Source: Mycobacterium saskatchewanense | Lineage (GTDB): Bacteria > Actinomycetota > Actinomycetes > Mycobacteriales > Mycobacteriaceae | Direction: 5' to 3' | NCBI RefSeq assembly: GCF_010729105.1 | Contig: NZ_AP022573.1 | Coordinates: 2,108,001 to 2,172,000, forward strand | DNA: 64,000 nucleotides | Shown: positions 28,982-36,758 of the stretch, piece after piece | Position numbering within the stretch: the first letter of the stretch is position 1 | Layout: every line of letters begins with the position of its first letter | Program-made: the position numbers and the translations under genes | The notes under the pieces: generated by a model | Database searches by the model: none | Told to the model about the DNA's origin: nothing | The model's input: the letters and a program-made list of their open reading frames with translations, nothing else

Positions 28982-29595
28982 TATTTCGCCCACCCTAGTA
29001 ATGCGGCGAGAAACGCCAGTAATACTAGAACGCCAATCAAAGCGATGATGCTCCATTTTGTGCATTCAAATTTGCGATGCGCGACCATCGAGTTGGCGTG
29101 CACCTGATTTGCGATATGGCGCACTAATTCGTGCGGATCGGACGTTAGTGCTTTCAGTACTTCGTGGTACGACGGTGCATCATCCGCAAATCGGCGAGCT
29201 ATATGCGAGTAGTAGAGCAAGTTGCTGAAGTCCTCTGGTTGGCCCCTAATCTTGCGTCGCGGTATGAGCGCCGCTGCGGCAAAGCCGCCCGCTGCGAAGA
29301 TGAGCACGCTGCAGGACACGGCAAGGCCTACGAGGTAGCAAGGAAGACGGTGCTGGCCCTCCATCTGGTCCTTGATCAAGTTGTAAAGGACACCGCCCGC
29401 TACGCCCGCGGCGGTCAGCACGACCCCGGCTTTTGTTTCGCTATGCCTAATCCAGTCGTTAACTAGTGTCAGCGCTTTCCAAGCCTGTTCGGGATCGGGA
29501 TCAGTGTCAGGCTCCGGGGTGGCCGCGGTCTCCAACTCCTGTCTTAACCACTGGAGCAGGCGGCGGCGAACGCGGCCCTGCACGGGTTGTGTCAC
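28981..29595 (-). CDS. PycTM-type membrane effector of a candidate Pycsar system
   Basis: A 204-aa protein starting with GTG at 29595, AGGAG five bases upstream. After a Pro/Asp-rich N-terminus come NDWIRHSETKAGVVLTAAG (residues 46-64), the signature near the first membrane helix in the PycTM/DUF5706 family, helices at about 56-74, 86-111 and 182-202, and a cytoplasmic stretch between helices 2 and 3. Known PycTM effectors are opened by cyclic pyrimidine nucleotides, depolarising the membrane and killing the infected cell. It is the first gene of the operon with the cyclase. Confidence 0.8.
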   Translation of the reverse strand: MTQPVQGRVRRRLLQWLRQELETAATPEPDTDPDPEQAWKALTLVNDWIRHSETKAGVVLTAAGVAGGVLYNLIKDQMEGQHRLPCYLVGLAVSCSVLIFAAGGFAAAALIPRRKIRGQPEDFSNLLYYSHIARRFADDAPSYHEVLKALTSDPHELVRHIANQVHANSMVAHRKFECTKWSIIALIGVLVLLAFLAALLGWAK

Positions 29596-29812
29596 CGCTC
29601 CTGCTTTCCTCGCACTGTCCTCGCTTCAGCCTTACATCGCGTCAGTGTCGAAACCATGCGACACGCCGGTGGCCGGCGTTGCCCGCGGGTGGGCTGCCGT
29701 GATGTATAAGCACAGCCATCACGCTGGCCTCACTAATCACACCGGGGATCGAAGGTCACTCTGAGGAGGAAGGCTCAGATCACCTGGCAACCTGCCGATT
29801 TGGGGTGTTCAG

Positions 29813-29842
29813 TGTCACGACGGTGTCACAACTCGATCGAAA
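29813..29842 (+). repeat. Right end repeat, candidate integrase arm site
   Basis: Counterpart of 19100-19130: tgtcacga, three bases, tgtcacaactcg, then atcgaaac. It lies 116 bases inside attR in the same orientation as the left copy. Role as arm-type site is inferred. Confidence 0.55.
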
Positions 29843-29930
29843 CTCCCCGGCGAACGGGTGCGGAAGGCTGCGGCAAGGCACGAACTGTTGCCGCAGGTCA
29901 GGCAGCATATCCGGCGACGCGGACGAATGG

Positions 29931-29950
29931 GCGCGGAAGGGCGCGGAAGG
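29931..29950 (+). repeat. Tandem 10-bp repeat next to attR
   Basis: gcgcggaagg occurs twice in a row, with a further gcggaagg at 29861-29868. The copies lie immediately inside attR and may bind integrase or excisionase. Confidence 0.4.
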
Positions 29951-29957
29951 GTCTGAG

Positions 29958-30005
29958 CTGCCTCCGGAGCAGAAGGCCGCAGGTTCGAATCCTGCCGGGG
30001 GCACC
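29958..30005 (+). repeat. attR core, tRNA-Arg 3' remnant
   Basis: 48 bases identical to the 3' part of the intact tRNA-Arg gene. It lacks the acceptor 5' strand, the D-arm and part of the anticodon stem, so it is not a tRNA gene. It represents the displaced original 3' end; the base after ACC here is C, not the A that completes CCA at attL. Confidence 0.93.
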
Positions 30006-30050
30006 CTTTCTACCAGCCGAAATGCTTGATTCCCGGGCGCCTGCCGCTAC

Positions 30051-31316
30051 TCACGTCGATGGTCCGTCTGAAGTGACGGACGTTTCGACGTTCACCTCGT
30101 CATCTTCCGGCCCGCACAATGCCCGGGCGACAGCTTTTTCCGCGAAGCGGTGGCCGACGGTTTCGAAGCCGATCACGACGGCGATGGGGGCCATCGTGAC
30201 GACGAGGAGACACACCGCCATCGCTATGCCCAACGACGCCAGCAGAACCGCCGCGCCCAGCAGCGCCGCCACGAACATCAGCACCGCGGCAAAGACCACA
30301 TCAAGTCCGCGGACCAGGTAGGCGTACACGGCGAAGATTCCGACGATGTAGACGCCCACCGGCACCCCGACCGTCGCCACCGTCTGCGCCGAGTCAAGCG
30401 CGGAGTGGTGATCGAGGAAATAGGAGGCGGCATTCAGACCGGCCCCGGTCGCGACGACCGTGGCGAAGATGACGATATGGCCGTAGCCGAACGCCAGCGA
30501 CCGATCCCGGTGGGCGTGCAGGATCGGTCCGGGAGAGAGCACGAAATACATCCACCACATGCCGAAGGTCAGGCCGATTCCCGCCAGGGCCACCAGCGCC
30601 GCATCCACCGTCCAGCCTTGTGCGGCAACCACGGCCGTCAGCGAGGCGACCGTGCCGAAGACGCCCTCGCCGAGTGCGATGATCGTGAGCAGGCCGTAGC
30701 GCTCGGCGATGTGGTCCGCGTGCCACGGGGTTCCGCCGCGCCGACGCTCGGCGATCCACGGTCCCAGAGCCTCGACGAACATCAGGGCGGTGTAGATCGC
30801 CATCGTCGCCGGAACCGAGGTGTGCAGCAAGGTCGAGGCAACCCATCCGCACTGCGCCGCAGAGATCGTGATCGCATAGGTCAGGCATGCCCTGCGCCGA
30901 GCCGCGTCTTGCCTGGCCGCGCGTAACCACTGAAATACCATCCCGATTCGCATCACGACGTAGCCGGCGACGAGCACCCGATTGTCGACGTGATTGCCCT
31001 CCTCGATCGAGGCGTACACCGGCTGTATGCCCATCGTGAGGACGACGACACCGACCATCTGCAGCATCGTGGTCAGGCGATACCCCCAGTCGTCGGTGTC
31101 GTAGGCCGACGAGAACCAACTGAAGTTGACCCACGCCCAGCACACCGCGAACGTCGTGAAGGCGAAGCCGAGCAACCCGCCACCGACGTGGTCGGCGATG
31201 AGCTGGTGGGTGAACTCGGACGCCGACACCCCGAAGGCGACGACGAAGGTCAAGTCGAAGAGCAGCTCGAGTGGCGTCGAAACCCGGCCGCGCTCGTCCG
31301 GATCGCGCCCGGTCAT
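30051..31316 (-). CDS. LtrA-like membrane protein
   Basis: A 421-aa polytopic protein of the low-temperature requirement A family, with about ten to twelve hydrophobic helices. The N-terminal signature RVSTPLELLFDLTFVVAFGV is diagnostic, and WVNFSWFSSAYDTDDWGYRL is also conserved. I prefer the ATG at 31316; a TTG at 31376 would add 20 residues. The molecular role of the family is unclear. First host gene after attR. Confidence 0.85.
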   Translation of the reverse strand: MTGRDPDERGRVSTPLELLFDLTFVVAFGVSASEFTHQLIADHVGGGLLGFAFTTFAVCWAWVNFSWFSSAYDTDDWGYRLTTMLQMVGVVVLTMGIQPVYASIEEGNHVDNRVLVAGYVVMRIGMVFQWLRAARQDAARRRACLTYAITISAAQCGWVASTLLHTSVPATMAIYTALMFVEALGPWIAERRRGGTPWHADHIAERYGLLTIIALGEGVFGTVASLTAVVAAQGWTVDAALVALAGIGLTFGMWWMYFVLSPGPILHAHRDRSLAFGYGHIVIFATVVATGAGLNAASYFLDHHSALDSAQTVATVGVPVGVYIVGIFAVYAYLVRGLDVVFAAVLMFVAALLGAAVLLASLGIAMAVCLLVVTMAPIAVVIGFETVGHRFAEKAVARALCGPEDDEVNVETSVTSDGPST

Positions 31317-31569
31317 CCGGCGCAGGTGATGCGTAGGGACGAGGCGGGCAGGTCGTCGGCACTCGACTTCGGTCAAGGCTCCGACCTCCCTGCGGGCCCA
31401 CGCGGACGCGACGACCGTCGCTGGTCAACGATATCGGCGCACCCCAGGGGGTTCAACAGATGAGGCGGGCGTCAGCGGGGGCCGGCCATGTGTACCCGCG
31501 CCGACCGGTTCACGGGTGGAGAATGAGGGTTGAACAGCTCGTCGCCCCTTCGAAGAGAGAGGCCCGACG

Positions 31570-31935
31570 GTGAATTCTCCGCTCAAAGCCGAGACCATCG
31601 CGACCGGGGTTGGACTGATCACCGCGGCCATCGGTGCCGCGCTGGCATCAGCGCCCCGTACGGCAGCACGCGCGATCGGCGTCCAGGACGCTACGCGACC
31701 GCTCGCGCTCATCGGTGTCGTCGACCTGGCGATCGCCTGGGGACTGCTGACCCAACGCCCGCGCTGGCGGTGGATGCTGGCGCGCGCCGCCGCCAATCCG
31801 CCGACCGCCGCCTACTTCGCTCTGCTGGGTCGCCGAAATAGCGCCGCGGCGCCGTACGTGGCCGCCGCAGTGATCGGATCGGCAACCGTCGTCGACCTGT
31901 TCGCGTGCCGCAGCCTTTACGCGTCGCAAAAGTAA
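31570..31935 (+). CDS. Small membrane protein, unknown
   Basis: A 121-aa protein starting with GTG preceded by AGAGAGAGG. Three or four short hydrophobic segments (VGLITAAIGAALASA, LIGVVDLAIAWGLL, YVAAAVIGSATVVDLFA). No family recognised. It stands alone between a minus-strand LtrA-like gene and a minus-strand secreted protein. Confidence 0.7.
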   Translation: MNSPLKAETIATGVGLITAAIGAALASAPRTAARAIGVQDATRPLALIGVVDLAIAWGLLTQRPRWRWMLARAAANPPTAAYFALLGRRNSAAAPYVAAAVIGSATVVDLFACRSLYASQK

Positions 31936-32010
31936 GCGCGCGCCAGCGTTGATCACGTTCTAGATACGCGCCAAATTCGTTGTGGCTTAGGAGGTCTGGA
32001 GACCAACACG

Positions 32011-32436
32011 TCAGGATGACTGCTTGATCTCGATCTTGTTGGTCTGCGTGTACCCTGCCGGCTTGCCGCAGGCTGGGATGATGTAGGTGAGGTCTGCCGT
32101 GCCCGCAAGGGTATTCGGGTCCCATGTCATATGGGCCTTGGAGGCGTACATGACATACGAACCATCCGGACACAACGCGTCGTTGAACGTGTCCGACACC
32201 CACTGACCATCGACCAAATGCGCTTGATGACCGCCGGCTCCGGCCTTTATGTAGATGCATCCGTCCCCGCAAGAGTTGACCGACCAAGAGGTGGAAACCG
32301 TCTTGCCGTCCGGCGATGTCGAGGTTTCGGTGTAACTGCCGTCCATGGTCGGAGTGTCGGCCCACGCCATGCCGGCGGCGCCGAAAGCTACGCCGGCGAA
32401 CACCGCGGTTGCGGCGAAGCCTTTTGCGATTGCCAT
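32011..32436 (-). CDS. Secreted protein, unknown
   Basis: A 141-aa protein with a signal peptide (AATAVFAGVAFGAAGMAWA, cleavage probably after residue 26) and a beta-rich mature part with cysteines in NSCGDGC, NDALCPDGS and IPACGKP, likely two disulphides. This pattern is common among small exported mycobacterial proteins of unknown role. Confidence 0.78.
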   Translation of the reverse strand: MAIAKGFAATAVFAGVAFGAAGMAWADTPTMDGSYTETSTSPDGKTVSTSWSVNSCGDGCIYIKAGAGGHQAHLVDGQWVSDTFNDALCPDGSYVMYASKAHMTWDPNTLAGTADLTYIIPACGKPAGYTQTNKIEIKQSS

Positions 32437-32690
32437 GCCGTTGCCCCCTCTATAGCGCTAATCGTCGTGTCAGCAGTGTTTTTGGTCTATCACACGTTCA
32501 GATGTCCCGCGACTTGACAGCTTTGCTGCGCGCAATTCGCGGTGTTTTTCGACCACGGGTCGACGGCGCGCTAGGAAATCCGTGTTGAGCTGGTGTCAAC
32601 AATTTGTTGAGAACTTGTAAAGGCCGGCTACCGATTCTGTCTTCAGGCGCAGGAAGCGCCCCACCGAATCAACAGCACGAGGAGTTTTCC

Positions 32691-33026
32691 ATGTTCGCTC
32701 GCCGTTTCACCGCCTCCGTGGCGGGCACCACCCTCACGGCCGCCGCGCTCGGCCTGACCGCACTGGGCCTGGCGGGCGCCGCCGGCGCCAGCTCGATGGA
32801 CGACGCCTTCCTCGCCCAGCTGTCGGCCGACGGGATCACGCCACCGAGCGCCGCGGCCGCCGTCAGCGAGGCGCACGGGGTGTGCAAAGCGCTCGACCAG
32901 GGCTACTCGAGCAAGGAGGTCATCAACGCGGTGGCCAAGACCACGGGCCTGGGCGCCAAGGGCGCCAAGACGTTTTCCGTCGACGCCGCGTCGGCCTACT
33001 GCCCCCAGTACGTCACATCGGCTTGA
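32691..33026 (+). CDS. DUF732-type secreted protein
   Basis: A 111-aa exported protein with a signal peptide ending near AGAAGASS and a mature domain with one Cys pair (HGVCKAL and AYCPQY) typical of mycobacterial DUF732 proteins. The ATG at 32691 has ACGAGGAG upstream. A strong terminator follows. Family function is unknown. Confidence 0.85.
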   Translation: MFARRFTASVAGTTLTAAALGLTALGLAGAAGASSMDDAFLAQLSADGITPPSAAAAVSEAHGVCKALDQGYSSKEVINAVAKTTGLGAKGAKTFSVDAASAYCPQYVTSA

Positions 33027-33034
33027 TATGCAGG

Positions 33035-33080
33035 ACCGTCGTGTGGGGGCCCGGCGGGGTCCCCCGCACGACGGTTGTTT
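33035..33080 (+). terminator. Intrinsic terminator after the DUF732 gene
   Basis: ACCGTCGTG (33035-33043) pairs with CACGACGGT (33067-33075), extended by GGGGG/CCCCC with an 11-base loop; TGTTT follows. It starts 8 bases after the stop codon. The stem is long and GC-rich, and it could work in both directions. Confidence 0.8.
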
Positions 33081-33186
33081 CGGTGGGCTTGCTTGGCTGC
33101 GAATCGGCTTTGGCGACAACCGAGATCGGCGTTAGCGCTGGTCACTCGCACTTTTCGCGTTGACGTCGATCTCGATGGCTCCTGAT

Positions 33187-33723
33187 TCAACGTCCCGCGA
33201 GCAGGAACAGACCGTAGGCGGCGATCGACTGCGCGTCGGTGACCACCCCGGAGCGGATCATCTCCTCGAAGTCCTCGCGGCTGAACCAGGCGCTGCGCAT
33301 GTCTTGTTCCTCGTGCTCTCGGTCCGATTCGCCCTCGACGATCCCGGTCGCCAGAAAGACCCATCCTCGTTGGCTGGTCATTCCGGGAGCCACGTCGAGC
33401 TGCCCGAGCGGCTCGAACGTCGTGGCCCGTAAACCGGTTTCCTCACGCAGCTCGCGCGCGGCCAGCTCCGACGGTTCCGCCTCGGCAAGATCGGGCGCGG
33501 TGCCCTGCGGGAACTCCCAGCGCCGAGCGCCGAGCGGATACCGGAACTGCTCCACCAACCGGAAGCGGCCGCCGTCGTAGGCCATCACGAGCGCGTACGT
33601 CTGTTTGTCCACCACGCTGTAGATGCCGGGGCTTCCGTCGGGGCGGCGGATTTCGTCCTCCCTGAGCACGAGCCACGGGTTGCGGTAGATCTCGCGGGAC
33701 GCGACGCGTTCGATGAAGGGCAC
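33187..33723 (-). CDS. Nudix hydrolase (ADP-ribose pyrophosphatase-like)
   Basis: A 178-aa protein. I use the GTG at 33723, giving MPFIERVASREIYRNPW; the much longer upstream frame is non-family. The Nudix helix is seen as SELAARELREETGL after the EFPQGTAPD strand, with the EQFRYPLGARRWEFPQG block typical of ADP-ribose or sugar-nucleotide pyrophosphatases. Substrate is inferred. Confidence 0.88.
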   Translation of the reverse strand: MPFIERVASREIYRNPWLVLREDEIRRPDGSPGIYSVVDKQTYALVMAYDGGRFRLVEQFRYPLGARRWEFPQGTAPDLAEAEPSELAARELREETGLRATTFEPLGQLDVAPGMTSQRGWVFLATGIVEGESDREHEEQDMRSAWFSREDFEEMIRSGVVTDAQSIAAYGLFLLAGR

Positions 33724-33783
33724 ACCGCCAGTATCGCCGGACCGCGGCGGCGGCCGGGTGGCGACGATGTAGCGTCCGAATCC

Positions 33784-34155
33784 ATGCCGTCCCAGGAAGC
33801 CATCACCCAGAGCGTCAACCGCTACCTCGAGCTCGTCGCCGACGGCACCGCCGACGACATCCTGACCCTCTACGCCGCCGACGCCACCGTCGAGGATCCC
33901 ATCGGATCCGACCCCCTGCGCGGGCACGAGGCCATCCGCGCGTTCTACGCGGCGTTCCAGGACGCCCAGAAGACGACCGAACTGACCGAACTGCGGGTCG
34001 CCGGCAGCGAGGCGGCGTTTCTGTGGCGCCTCACGCTCGAGGCCGACGGTGGCCGAACGCAGATCGCGCCCATCTCGCTGATGGCGTTCAACGAGGACGC
34101 GAAGATCACGTCGATGCGGGCGTTCTGGTCGCCGGCCGACGTCAAACCCGTCTAG
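33784..34155 (+). CDS. Ketosteroid-isomerase-like (SnoaL/NTF2 fold) protein
   Basis: A 123-aa protein of the steroid delta-isomerase family: LYAADATVEDPIGSDPLRG carries the conserved Asp near residue 39 and the following RGHEAIRAFYAAF helix is typical. It may isomerise a steroid or polyketide intermediate, or be a non-enzymatic NTF2-fold protein. Starts 60 bases from the divergent Nudix gene. Confidence 0.82.
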   Translation: MPSQEAITQSVNRYLELVADGTADDILTLYAADATVEDPIGSDPLRGHEAIRAFYAAFQDAQKTTELTELRVAGSEAAFLWRLTLEADGGRTQIAPISLMAFNEDAKITSMRAFWSPADVKPV

Positions 34156-34168
34156 CGAAACCGGTCCC

Positions 34169-34918
34169 GTGGGGCGACACCCGGCCGTGGCCGCATTGTT
34201 CGCGCTCACGCTGTGCGCCCCCTGCCGCACACCGGCGGCGCCTCAGCCCGACCTGGATGGGATCGTCGACGTGGGCACCGCGCGCGTCTGCAGCACCGGG
34301 ATTACCCACCCCTCAGCTGCCGCGATGCGCGGGACGCCGCAGCGGATTGGACATCGACCTGGCCGGAGACCTGGCCCACCGGCTGCATGTCGCGGTCGAA
34401 CTGGTGCCCACCACGTGGTCCGCTCTGCTCAACGGCCTCGACAACCGATACCACCTGGCGATGGGCGGCGTCACCATCACCCTTGACCGGGCCCAGAAGG
34501 CGCTGAACTCGGCGCCATACCTGCGCGACGGGAAGGCCGCCGTCGTGCGATGCGCCGACCTGTCGAAATACCAGTCGCTGGCCGACATCGACCCCGGCGG
34601 CACCAACGCCCAGTTCGACAAGACGACCCTGCACAACGTCAACCGTCATCCATTACCCCGACAACACCACCACCTCCGACCAGTTGATCGCGGGCGAAGC
34701 CGACGCCACCGAAATCCGTTGGCAGGCCACCCAACATCCCGGCTGTCCGGGGTGGACGTGGACACCATTCGTTCACCTTCGAGCAGAAGGCCTACCTGAC
34801 CACCGGACCGGGACAACGACCCAGCAGTGGGTCAACCAACGGCTCAACATCATTGCCAACGACGGCAGCTACGCGGCGACGAGCCAGAAGTGGCTGGGCC
34901 GCGTTGTCGGGCCGTGAC
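34169..34918 (+). pseudogene. Decayed extracellular solute-binding protein gene
   Basis: Fragments of one family-3-type binding protein lie in several frames. They read: a lipoprotein-like N-terminus (34169 on), LDIDLAGDLAHRLHVAVELV and ALLNGLDNRYHLAMGGVTIT (about 34344-34660, another frame), IAGEADATEIRWQATQHPG (third frame), FTFEQKAYL at 34772 (first frame again), and TTTQQWVNQRLNIIANDGSY to the stop. At least four frame changes are needed, so it cannot make the full protein. Amino-acid or cyclohexadienyl-dehydratase-like binding proteins are the closest type. Confidence 0.85.
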
Positions 34919-35031
34919 TCCCGCGCGGATTTAGTGGCATAAATTCCCAAGGTGCCCGATAGTCATAGCAACGAGCGAACGCCATTGTCACCAGAGGTGG
35001 TTTATGCCTGACGACTCCAAGCGCGCGTGAC

Positions 35032-36756
35032 ATGCGCCGCCACATCATCGTCAGCGGCGACGACGCGCTGGCCACGACCATCATCGAGGAACTCAACAAC
35101 GCCGGCGTCAGCGTCGGGAAGCTCGACAGCCCTGCCGGGCTCGCGGCGGTGGGCATCGATCACGCCGTCGCGATCGTCTGCGCCGGTGACGACGACGCGG
35201 TGAATCTCGAAATCGCTTTGCTGGCAAGGAGAGCCAATCCACGCGTGCGGGTGGTGGCGCGGCTGGCCAACGACGTGTTGCGCGAAGCGATGGCCGACGA
35301 CAACGGTCCGGGGGCGATACTCGACGTGGCCGAGCTCGCGGCGCCCTCCGTCGTGGAGGCCTGCCTCGCCTACACCACGCACCCGTTCGAGGCGGCGGGC
35401 ATCGAGTTCGTGGTGTCGGGCGCCGACGTCCCCTATGACGCGACGCTGCGCGAGATCTACGGCGACCTGGCGCCGGTGGCGGTGATCCACGGCAAGGACA
35501 CCGCCGATCCGGGTGCGGTGGTGCCGTGCCCGGGCCGCGACTTGCGGGTGAGCGCCGGCGATTGGACGGCGATGATCGGCACCGTCGACCAGCTCGCCGG
35601 CCGCGGCATCAAGGTCCCACGGCCCGCGCCGACGCGCTACCGGCGGCCGTGGCCGCGCCGGCTGATCGACGCCGCGCGTTCGCTGCGCAACGACGTCAAC
35701 CCGATGTTTCCGCGCGCGTTGCTGGCCGCCGCGTGCCTGCTGGCAGGTTCCACGATCGTGCTGCGCTTCAGCTATCAGCGCCCGGGCATGCAGTGGATCG
35801 ACGCGCTGTACTTCAGCACGGAGACCATCGCGACGGTGGGATACGGCGACTTCAGCTTCGTCCAGCAGCCGACCTGGCTGCGGCTGTTCAGCGTCATGTT
35901 GATGTTCGCGGGCGTCATGACCACCGCGATCCTCGTCGCGTTCATCGCCGACCTGCTGCTCTCGCGCCGTTTCGCCTATTCCGCCGGCCGCCGACGGGCC
36001 CAACACCTGCGCAACCACGTCATCGTCGTCGGGCTGGGGTCGTTCGGCAGTCGCGTCGTCGCCGATTTGGCGCGGGCGGGGTATGACGTCGCGGTGATCG
36101 AGCTGGACGAGAACAACCGCTTCCTGTCGGTCGCGGCCGAATTGCACGTGCCGGTGATCTTCGGGGACGCCACGCTGCGCCAGACGCTGGAATCGGCCGG
36201 CGTCAAGCACGCGCGCGCGGTCGCGGTGCTGACCCAGGACGACATGGTCAACATCGAAACCGGCATCGTCCTGCGCGAGATGCTGGGGCCGCGGGTGATG
36301 CCCGAGGTGCACCGGCCCGACGTCCCGCTGGTGCTCCGGGTGTACGACCGCTCGCTGGGGGCCGCCGTCGCTCAGCGGTTCGGCTTCGACAACGTGCGGT
36401 CCACCGTCGAGCTGGCCGCACCCTGGTTCATCGGCGCCGCGATGGGCCTGCAGGTGCTGGGGACGTTCTCGGTCGGCCAGCGCTCGTTCATGGTGGGCGG
36501 GATGCACGTCGCCGCCGGGAGCGAGCTCGACGGGCTGCAGATGTTCGAACTCTCCACCCAGACCCGCGTCATCGCGATCACCCGCGACGATGCGCCGGTC
36601 AAGCTGCACCCCCGCCGCGACGCGCGCCTCTGCGCCGGGGACACCGTCTACGTCGTCGGCCCCTACCGCGAGCTGCTGGCGACCCTGCGCAAGGGCCAGC
36701 CGCCCCAGCAACTGGCCGTCGGGGACAAGCTGCCGCCGAAAGCGGAGGCGAGCTGA
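35032..36756 (+). CDS. Potassium channel with RCK/TrkA-N domains
   Basis: A 574-aa protein. N-terminal TrkA-N-like domain (residues 1-120, HIIVSGDDALATTIIEELNN), a two-helix ion channel with a canonical selectivity filter TVGYGD at 268-273, then a second TrkA-N/RCK domain (VIVVGLGSFGSRVVADLARA at about 330) and a TrkA-C-like end. It probably conducts K+ across the plasma membrane under nucleotide control. The N-terminal domain lacks a clear GxGxxG loop and may be regulatory only. Confidence 0.9.
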   Translation: MRRHIIVSGDDALATTIIEELNNAGVSVGKLDSPAGLAAVGIDHAVAIVCAGDDDAVNLEIALLARRANPRVRVVARLANDVLREAMADDNGPGAILDVAELAAPSVVEACLAYTTHPFEAAGIEFVVSGADVPYDATLREIYGDLAPVAVIHGKDTADPGAVVPCPGRDLRVSAGDWTAMIGTVDQLAGRGIKVPRPAPTRYRRPWPRRLIDAARSLRNDVNPMFPRALLAAACLLAGSTIVLRFSYQRPGMQWIDALYFSTETIATVGYGDFSFVQQPTWLRLFSVMLMFAGVMTTAILVAFIADLLLSRRFAYSAGRRRAQHLRNHVIVVGLGSFGSRVVADLARAGYDVAVIELDENNRFLSVAAELHVPVIFGDATLRQTLESAGVKHARAVAVLTQDDMVNIETGIVLREMLGPRVMPEVHRPDVPLVLRVYDRSLGAAVAQRFGFDNVRSTVELAAPWFIGAAMGLQVLGTFSVGQRSFMVGGMHVAAGSELDGLQMFELSTQTRVIAITRDDAPVKLHPRRDARLCAGDTVYVVGPYRELLATLRKGQPPQQLAVGDKLPPKAEAS

Positions 36757-36758
36757 GC

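Larger units (their letters stand above)
18994..30005. mobile_element. Integrated phage-satellite-like element at tRNA-Arg
   Basis: An 11.0-kb element bounded by 48-bp att repeats. Contents from left to right: HEPN-like unknown gene, tyrosine integrase, XRE repressor, divergent control region, excisionase-like and replication-type genes, prohead protease, decoration protein, major capsid protein, scaffold-like protein, then cargo including a nucleotidyl cyclase with a PycTM-type membrane effector. No terminase, portal, tail or lysis gene was found. Size and organisation resemble M. tuberculosis phiRv1/phiRv2, though with a tyrosine integrase and a different insertion site. Likely mobilised by a helper phage; that is inference. 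Confidence 0.92.
29596..30050. other. Right end of element and flank
   Basis: 455 bases without a supported gene. They contain the upstream region of the cyclase-effector operon, the right arm-site candidate (29813-29842), a tandem repeat (29931-29950), the attR core (29958-30005) and 45 bases of host flank up to the LtrA-like gene. I could not assign a convincing promoter for the operon. Confidence 0.6.

Noticed and set aside
29958..30005. Second tRNA-Arg copy
   Set aside because: Only the 3' 48 bases are present; acceptor 5' strand, D-arm and part of the anticodon stem are missing, so it is an attR remnant.
18994..30005. Complete temperate prophage
   Set aside because: No terminase, portal, tail or lysis genes and only 11 kb; satellite is the better description.
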